From Strongylocentrotus droebachiensis (lineage: Eukaryota > Echinodermata > Echinoidea > Camarodonta > Strongylocentrotidae): DNA of 64,000 nt. How positions within the stretch are numbered: the stretch's first letter is position 1; each line of letters starts with the position of its first letter. Of the stretch, positions 56,700-64,000 are shown piece after piece. Where the stretch lies: NCBI GenBank assembly GCA_035222895.1, contig JAVYIG010000403.1:248001-312000 (forward strand), in the 5' to 3' direction. The translations under genes were made by a program, and so were the position numbers. A model generated the notes under the pieces. It worked only from the letters and a program-made list of their open reading frames with translations, made no database searches and was not told the DNA's origin.

Positions 56700-57125
56700 T
56701 TTATCTACCCCCCCCGTCTGTCTGTCTGTCTTTTTTCTTTCTTTCTTTCTTGATCCCCCTTTCTCTCTCCCTATTTTGTCCCGTGTCTCCCTCTCTCATT
56801 TTCTCTGTATCTCTTTCTTTCTCTCTCCCCTCTTTCTTTCTATCACTGTTTCTTTTTTTTAACATCACTTCTCTTTATTTTACCCTATCCTCATTCTCTC
56901 TCTCTCTGTCTTTCTCTCTCAGTCATTCCTTTTTCTAGTTCTTTCTTTCACACCCTCTCCCCTTCTCTTTCTCTTGTTCTCTCCCCATCCCCCTCCCCCT
57001 CCCCCTCCCCTCCTCCCTCCCCCTCCCTCTCTCTCTCTCTCTCTCTCTATTATATATATATGTATATATCTTTCTCTCAGTCTCTCTATATCTGCGTCTC
57101 TGGGCCTCTCTGTCTATCTCCCTTT
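56700..57125. repeat. CT-rich low-complexity tract
   Basis: Over 400 bases of CT, CTTT and CCCCT words, including a pure (CT)n near 57026-57048 and a short (TA)n. The Ser/Leu frame here is not a gene. Confidence 0.9.
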
Positions 57126-57127
57126 TT

Positions 57128-57675
57128 CAGAGTCTATTTCTCTTTAATAAAACCCCAATTACCGTAAAAAGCGGACGGGGAATTAGGAGTATGCATTTAT
57201 GTATCATTTTACTTATTTTTCTTTCTCATTGGAATGAATCACGCAACTCCAGGGGATTCTTTCTCTTTTGGGGATAACAAGCTGGGTATTTAAATAGTCG
57301 ATGGAGATCCATATCATACGTGAGCCAAGCGAGGAGAGTGATTAACAATTGATTCTCTTTCCCCAAGTTCACAACCTCTTCCTGGAATAACCACGTTTTG
57401 ATAACATTCAAAACATCGAAACGGACAAAAACAACCAGAGCTAAGAACATTCACCCTTTTTTTCTTCCAGGGCTTTTTATCATCAACCCAACGAGCAGAA
57501 AATCAGTCGTTTCTATTTCCTGCTGAAAAGTAATTTCCCTGTCGTCAATTGATTTCTATATTGACTGCTGCTTCCAACTTTTATTCATATCTTGATTCTA
57601 ATATTTCCATCGATTGTATACATGCTAAAGACAACGTGGGTACGCTGATCATCAGTGGCTTAATCAATCCACTAT
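57128..57675. other. Unassigned spacer
   Basis: No gene or repeat is apparent between the two CT-rich tracts. Confidence 0.5.
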
Positions 57676-57679
57676 CCCT

Positions 57680-57711
57680 CCTCCTTTCTCTCGCGCTCTC
57701 TCTCTCTCTCT

Positions 57712-57765
<54 letters not shown>
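57680..57765. repeat. (CT)n microsatellite
   Basis: About 38 CT units with interruptions (CG, CCCC). Confidence 0.95.
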
Positions 57766-57766
<1 letters not shown>

Positions 57767-58159
57767 CTTATATTTTCTCCCCCTCTCCACTCTATCATAT
57801 CGATGCCAATCTCTACCCCATACTTTCTCTTTCCATAGCCCTCATTCTATTTTAAAGTTCGTATTGATATCTATAATTCCGAATTATGTATCCTTTTGTT
57901 GATTTTAAATGGGTTTCTGCAAAAACATTCTTGCACTGCAACAAATTAAGAGGAGAGTAAATTAAAGTACATCGTTCTCAAATTACTGTTCTATGACCAA
58001 TACATAGTCATGTCAATATAGGTTCCATTACTGATGTTTTGTTTTCACATGCTACCCCAACTGTACAAGCTGTGTTTTAGAATGGCCAGTTTTTCTTCAT
58101 GGTATAAGTTTTACAAAGTTGTTGACAATCATGACACAGTTTTGTAAATCCTTCTACGT

Positions 58160-58780
58160 GAAGGCCCGGTCACACAGCCTTTCGCGTCTGTATCTGTATT
58201 TTTTTTTGCCCGCGGTTGCCCGTGGTGGAAAATGTGCAAAATTGGCTTACCCGCGGTTTACCCGTGGTATGCCCGCGGAACAGACGCCGGCGACTGTTCC
58301 GCGTCCTTATCGCGGGTGAAGCGCGGTGGTACCGCGGCCTACCACGCTTACACGCGGTACACACGCTAATGCACGTGATAACAACGCGGTACAGACGCGG
58401 AACAAACGTGCTATGACCGTGCTCCACCCGCGATTACCCGCTACAATTTCGCGTCCAATTCCGCGTGTAACCACGTCTTAACCGCGGCCGTAGCACGTCC
58501 TAGCACGTTTGTTCCGCGTCTGTACCGCGTCTTTACCGCGTGTGTACCACGTGTACCGCCCGCGATTACCCGCGGTCTAAATTTTTGGGCAGCCCAAAAC
58601 TTTTTCGCGCGGCCAACCGCGTGTGAATTTCTTACCGCGTGTAACGACGGGTAAAGTACGGCTGTATCGCGTCTTTATCGCGACCTCAACGCGTCCAACA
58701 GCGTCTGCTTCACGGGCAGAAATTTTTGGCCGTGATTCGGCCGCGATACGCCCGTGGAGGGCTGTGTGACCGGGCCTTTA
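58160..58780. mobile_element. GGTCACA foldback element E (621 bp)
   Basis: The ends are AAGGCCCGGTCACACAGCC (58161) and its inverse GGCTGTGTGACCGGGCCTTT (to 58779), a perfect 19 bp match. The interior is a patchwork of CCGCG, CGCGGTAC, ACGCGG and GTACCACG words on both strands. The TIR core is shared with B, C and D. Frames of 66-85 codons here exist on both strands because the words lack stops. Confidence 0.75.
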
Positions 58781-59435
58781 GGAAGCGAGTGTGTCGAGAT
58801 TATTTGGAGCTCAACGCTCAAAGTCTGGAGTTATTGGGGGCAATGCGTCCCCTCTCCTCATCTCTTCGCCCCTACTATGACGAGCTTTGATTAGTCATTG
58901 TAATTACATTTTCTATATATTTGTCTTCTTCAAAGAACGATCAGAGCTATATAATGTTGTTTTCGAAACCGAACAAATAGTGTCACTCAAAGTGAACGTT
59001 GAAAAATACGAATGTATTGCATTGGCTTAGCTGCCTGTATATAATGTTACTGAGATTCCATCCGGCCTATATTGCTTCACCTTATGGTCAACTTTTGTAT
59101 AACAATATTCAGTTATAAAATGAAGAATCCTTGAAATGTACTAATTTAGCACGTAAATATTGACATTAGAGTACAAAAAACCAAATGAAAGGCATATTTA
59201 GACCACGGGGTATGAACTTAATTATTTTCACATTTAATTTAAATAGAAACATTTTAGAAACAGTACAAAATAGAAAACATGAAAGTAGGGCATTCCTGAA
59301 TGTTATGAACTTTAATCTAAATCTGACGAATCAATGTAGTGGATTTCTTACTAGCTGGTATATGAACTTGGGGAATTTCCCCAAAAAGTTGGACAAGGAA
59401 TACCAATATCCCCCAAATATCCACTTTATCAATTG
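58781..59435. other. Unassigned spacer
   Basis: AT-rich, no gene. An 84-codon frame at 59185-59439 (Asn- and Phe-rich) has no motif. Confidence 0.5.
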
Positions 59436-59439
59436 TTAA

Positions 59440-59941
59440 AGGTAATACAAAGTTTTGGGGAATTTTGAAAATTGGGTGGATAGTGAATCTTTACAATTTT
59501 GATATATTTGGATGCCCCTGTGGATGTATTATAAGCACTACAAAAACTAGCCCCTAAAACACTTCTGTTTTCGAGAAGAATTGAATATAAAAATTTACCG
59601 GTGCTCCCGGTAAATTTTGATAAATTTCAAATAGCGCCTATGGCCGTACAATAGTAGCTGTGACCATGAAAATCTCAGAATATGTAGTTGTGATATATAA
59701 TTTCCAAACGGGAATAGCTAATCGGTCGATTTTAGTCAAGAAACATTGTTTCAAAGCTAAATTAATATCTTGACCTTGAGAGGGAGCTATACAACATGAA
59801 GAGTTTATTATTTATAATTTCATAACTTCAGACTCGATTTCAACCGCGACAACGATCAATGAATATTGTAGGAACGCATATGCTTCCAATATTTTAATTT
59901 TAACCGAATTCATGACCCAAGACCAAAACTTTGTAATACCT
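59440..59941. mobile_element. TTAA-flanked element 3 (502 bp)
   Basis: TTAA is on both sides (59436-59439, 59942-59945). The inverted ends, AGGTAATACAAAGTTTTGG and CCAAAACTTTGTAATACCT, are perfect over 19 bp. They begin AGGTA like element 1 at 15150 (AGGTACTATG), which suggests related transposases. The interior is AT-rich with a small palindrome CCGG.GCTCCCGG near 59600. No ORF of note. Confidence 0.8.
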
Positions 59942-59949
59942 TTAAAGTA

Positions 59950-62870
59950 GATCTAAATTTTAGAGTCTTATCTTGTGGTGTAATCTGTGGACCATGTTGA
60001 ATAATTATATTAACAACATTTTCAGTAAGGCTACCACTTGGTGTTACCAATTTCCTTCAAGCAAAAACAAAAAGGGATAAACTGTAATTATACAAAGGGT
60101 ATTTTGAGCAAAGCGATCATTGTGTGGCATGTTCAAAGAAGTTATATTTTTTAGTTTTTATTCTTGGAAATCCTTGAACATGTGCATATTTCGTCTATAT
60201 GGAAATGTTATTTTCTGTCTCGGTTATTCTTGTCAATTCACAATACTGATTCGGTACAATACTTCCTTTTTGTAAATACCATACAACAATCAAGGGCACA
60301 TTCACAGACATATAACAAACATAATTGTCATTATATCATCACATATTTCTAGTCATGATTCTTCCTTTGTTAATTAAATATTTGACCCAGTTATTTTCAA
60401 TTTTCAAATTGTTTCATTTTTATTTAGAGGGGTGGTAGCAGAGTTTATTCCGCTAGAACCAACCTACAACATACATGTACATGTCATTCCTAACATCTCT
60501 TAGTATGTGAGGAGTCAATTAACCCTGTGATGACCCCCCCCCCCCCCCCCCCGACAAATCAAACACTTCAAGAAAATGAATTATGGGCCTATTTTGATTA
60601 CACGTTGGGTTTGTTTTTCAGCCAATCAAAAACAATAGCCCCTTTAACCGTTTCCCCTCAAAAACAAAAAACGACCTAGACCTATACATGGTGTATGCGT
60701 GTTGCATGAAAGTGAACTTGTTTGTTAGATTTTGGCACGAGCGAGGGAGAGTCCGGGGAGTTAGCGGATGTTAATATAAGATCCAGGTACCAATGTTGAA
60801 ACCGCAATCTATTATCTGGTTATCAGTTATGACATTGGTTTTTTTCGATCGTCGAATACAAATCATAAACATCACTTGTTTGTTCAGGCACTTGGAAACG
60901 ACAATTTAGATGAGCATAATATCATAGCTGCACTCCCCCCCCCCCCCCCCCCGCGGACTCCAAGAAAAAGAAGTTTAGGTTTATATACAAGCACATAGGC
61001 CGTCTCTCTTTCTCTCTCTCTTCATGGTCTATGGTTCTACTAATTCACTGAAGTTAGGTTTAACGCGTTAGGGAAAACTTAAAACCTCGGTCTAATTAAA
61101 CTCGATGTTAGACCGAGCTTAAACACGTGCGTCGGTTTAAGTTTGTAGTAAAATGTACGGTATTGACTTTCTAGCACCCATGAATGCGTCCTCATTCCAC
61201 ATCGCTGATTTATTGACAAAGAAAAAAACATTTTAAGATTGTTGTTCGAGAATTGCATTTGAAGAGAAATAGATCCCTACAGTATCACTTCAACTTAACC
61301 ACTTGACCGCCATCAGTATAGATTTTAGACCAAGCGTATATATACAGATCTTGTTTCTTGGCAGGTAAGAGTTCGATACACCCGGACACCTCTGAGAATT
61401 CTCTCTCTAAGCCTGAACTTCCTCCCCATGCACAAACAAGTTGGGGGCGTCCCTGCACGACCGTGTTAGGCCTACACGATGTGTTGACAGGTATTAACGC
61501 TGGTGGTTAGGGTAGATACATTCAGGATATCGCTTTAAAATCAAATGCTTATTTGACTTTCTTGCTTCCACACATGAGTTTTGTAGTCAAACCATCTCCG
61601 ATGTCTCTGTTACATTTAAAACAATAACAACAACATCATGAACAACAGCAATACCAACAACATTATGTCCTAATGAATTAGCTGTGAATAGCTGTGATTT
61701 CCATAAATCCTAAGCTAAACTCTCTCTTCGCACACTATAACGATACAATTAATTTGTGAACGTCCAAAATACCTAAATAATAAGTTTCTTGGTCGGGCAA
61801 ATACAGGTATTGAGATTTTTTTTTAAAGGGATCGATACACCTGAACGTCCCTGAGGATACTCCTCCCCTTGTTTTCCAAAAGTCCTAAGCCTAAACTTTC
61901 TCCCTGCAAAACAGTTGGGGCGTCCATGCACGACTTGACTGACGGGTAATCACGTGCGTGATGATCGAGTAGGTGGAGGTGGGGCGAGGTGAATGAGAAA
62001 ATTATATTTTAAAAGATAGTGTCACGTCGATAACGAACGATATCATCCTTGCATAATCATTTTTAATCAAGCCTGATACGAATTTCTTCATCAATATTTC
62101 CCTTTAAAAAAAAAACACTTCAGGAGAAGGAAAAAAAGATGTTCCAAAGTAGGCTAAAGGGATTATTAGAGGGCAAAATTTATTCCGAGTCCCCTGCAGT
62201 GATCACCTGAATTTTGCAACTTTTATTAGGCCTAGATACTGTTTATCTCCTACCCTTTCCATGTTTCAGAGGATAACAAGCCATATTCTTATTTGTGGAG
62301 TAATAATACGCAAGTTACCGTAACATCGTTCTTCTTCTTTGTCTGGTTTGATTTGGCAATTAGTTAGAAGCGACTGTTTTCATCATATTATTGATTTTTA
62401 TTGACGACAAAAGCAAGCAAAACAATTAAAGAGAAATGTAAGAACCTATAACACCAGCAAATAAGCAAGCAAACAGACAAACATGGAGATACAGCGAGTT
62501 TAAAGCGTCAGGGTTTGCTTGCTTTTGACTTGCTTTTGTCACGCCTGTGGTTTACATGACGTAGTTTGCAAGAGTTGTTCACTCATGCGCAACGGTTCTG
62601 CATGTACATCTTCGCTCTTGAATAGCGGCCAACAAAACAGTTCCAGAAACATCGGTGAAAGTGATTATTTAACGGTTTACAAGTTTCTATTGTGTGATAT
62701 CTAACAACACATTTCCCTATAATACCCAAGATCCAGCTGACCTTCTCTGTACTTCCCTAAATCCTGTTTCAAATAAAATCCTTCTCTCTCTTTTTTCTTC
62801 TGTTCAGGGTTTGATAACTCGTTCCCTGTTGCCTACAATAGTCTCATATTATCCAGAAACACACTTTCTT
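59950..62870. other. Unassigned spacer with a diverged direct repeat pair
   Basis: No gene is evident. Poly-C runs lie near 60535-60552 and 60936-60952. Regions 61374-61470 and 61830-61960 are diverged direct repeats: both have TCGATACACC, a CTCTGAG/CCTGAG word, CCTAAGCCT/TCTAAGCCTGAAC and GTTGGGG(G)CGTCC.TGCACGAC. Confidence 0.45.
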
Positions 62871-62876
62871 GCTTAA

Positions 62877-63185
62877 AGAGAAGGTTGAGTTCTAGGAAGA
62901 GGTGAACAATAATTTGTGAGCGTTATTATTGTTATTATGCAAGTGTGGAAGAACATCGGATAAATAATGTTCCCTGAAAAGCATGGCCCTGGTGTAACAG
63001 CATAAGAATCGTGTAGTCCCATATACATCTTTCTGTGAAAAGTGCTTGTAACTTTACATAGACTGGGCCAAATGTCCAGAACCTTGCAATGCTGATATGC
63101 TATAGATGATCAACCTTTTCTGATCAATGCCACGCCATTTCTTTCACAATGCAATCTCATGACCAGAAATCTTTAACCTCCTAAT
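62877..63185. mobile_element. TTAA element 2 family, second copy (right end decayed)
   Basis: TTAA at 62873-62876 is followed by AGAGAAGGTTGAGTTCTAGG, matching element 2 at 39659. Internal phrases TAGTCCCATATACATCTTTC and CTTGTAACTTTAC also match. The right end reads ATGACCAGAAATCTTTAACC instead of a clean inverse, so it is older or damaged. Confidence 0.7.
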
Positions 63186-63249
63186 TTTCACAACTATTCA
63201 GTATCATGCAATTTTACTCATTGATAGCAGGTACTTGCATAATTTATGC

Positions 63250-63425
63250 AATATCGATTTTTTTTTTCTTCAATAAACATTATTTCGTTTACATTTTACA
63301 CTCTGTTTTACAAGGTCTATTTCAATTTGTATCAATATTGTATGTTAATTTCTGTCAAGCATTTACAACTCTGCCTGTGAAATGTCAGTCGTGTGTCAAT
63401 TCTAAAACTGAATTGAATTGAATTG
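63250..63425 (+). mobile_element. Possible LINE 3' end with (TTGAA)n tail
   Basis: AT-rich sequence ends AAAACTGAATTGAATTGAAT. The tail resembles the one at 32899-32915. No coding part is left and there is no AATAAA just before the tail, so the call is tentative. Confidence 0.35.
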
Positions 63426-63429
63426 AAAT

Positions 63430-64000
63430 GGAATACTAGGTAAACCCGCTGGAGGAACTGTTCCGCATCTCAACTCCATACACATTTCAAACCTAATGGT
63501 TCCACGGAGGGAACACTTTGTTACAGATCGACCTATAATAAAAATATTCAATACTGAGCGACAATTCTAATGAACTGCTTAAATCGACTCCTTCTAGAAC
63601 AAAAGAACTGTTGGAAACCAAGCTCAATTAAACGTTAGGAAGAATTGCTGACAAAAACACTGATGACACTTTTACAGACTAGTTTTATGGATGAATTGAT
63701 TATTGATTTAGTTTTTTCAACGCTGACTGACCTGGATTTTATTGAATATTTTGTACTTTAAGCTGTGACCCTGGAAGAGCTCAGAAACCTTAAAAAAATC
63801 ATCAGTTATGTAAATAATATTTGCTTTGAAAAGAATATTGTTCGTCATCATTTGACCGACATATTATGTAGGGGTTAAATGAAGTTGCTTTTAGCTTCGA
63901 GGCATAACAATTTATTTTGCATGGATTCTTTTCGTTTAAAGCAGTACTATAACAAAAAAAGCTTACGTAAAGAAAAAGAAGAAAAAACAGTTAAATATAA
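63430..64000. other. Unassigned AT-rich DNA to the window end
   Basis: I see no gene or element in this stretch. Confidence 0.5.

Overview
This window looks like gene-poor, repeat-dense nuclear DNA of an animal, probably a marine invertebrate. An echinoderm is plausible from the frequent AGGCCTA words and the mix of LINE, SINE, Helitron and short inverted-repeat elements, but nothing here fixes the species. Nearly every open frame is short, low in complexity or lies inside a repeat. I could not support one intact host protein gene, and I see no operons, ribosome binding sites or CRISPR arrays. What the window holds is a dense, nested collection of mobile DNA, much of it datable by insertion order.

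Layout. 1-5.1 kb: plain AT-rich DNA, purine microsatellites, a SINE-like tail and a 5'-truncated LINE end (minus strand) that keeps the last ~80 codons of the polymerase ORF. 5.1-10.3 kb: mostly unassigned, with one 'CAGTGCGTCCCAG' element and a 3 x 130 bp tandem repeat. 10.3-12.3 kb: nested foldback elements made of degenerate short words. 12.4-16.9 kb: a ~0.7 kb tandem repeat with three datable insertions (TAA-, TTAA- and CAG/CTG-type DNA elements). 17.6-28.3 kb: the main feature, a head-to-tail concatemer of four Helitron-like rolling-circle units. It is bounded by host A and T, and each junction reads exactly CTAG|TC. 30.0-32.7 kb: a hAT-like element with a perfect 8 bp target duplication, carrying a nested CAG/CTG element filled by a 12-monomer satellite with a six-monomer higher-order period. 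32.7-34.5 kb: several LINE 3' ends. 38.7-41.4 kb: a small element with (CCCTAA)n in its core and a 9 bp target duplication, a GAA microsatellite, a TTAA element, a 4-copy tandem repeat and a tRNA-derived SINE. 42.1-46.3 kb: a 4.2 kb element with 270-350 bp inverted ends built of a repeated CCCACAAATGTAATAA word, inserted into a GA microsatellite. 47.1-47.4 kb: a cloverleaf-like set of nested palindromes. 50.8-51.1 kb: a second SINE copy. 55.5-64 kb: a foldback of the CAGTGGCGGATCC class, CT microsatellites, a GGTCACA foldback, and two further TTAA-flanked elements.

No complete transposase, helicase or reverse transcriptase is present, so all elements look non-autonomous or dead and would depend on proteins encoded elsewhere. 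The most notable signals are the Helitron concatemer (with internal decoy 3' ends and mid-unit palindromes whose arms changed together), the GGTCACA foldback family with word-restricted interiors, the large CCCACAAATG-ended element, and the cloverleaf palindrome. All comparisons were made by eye. Copy counts and boundaries are direct readings; superfamily names are inferences from termini and target duplications.
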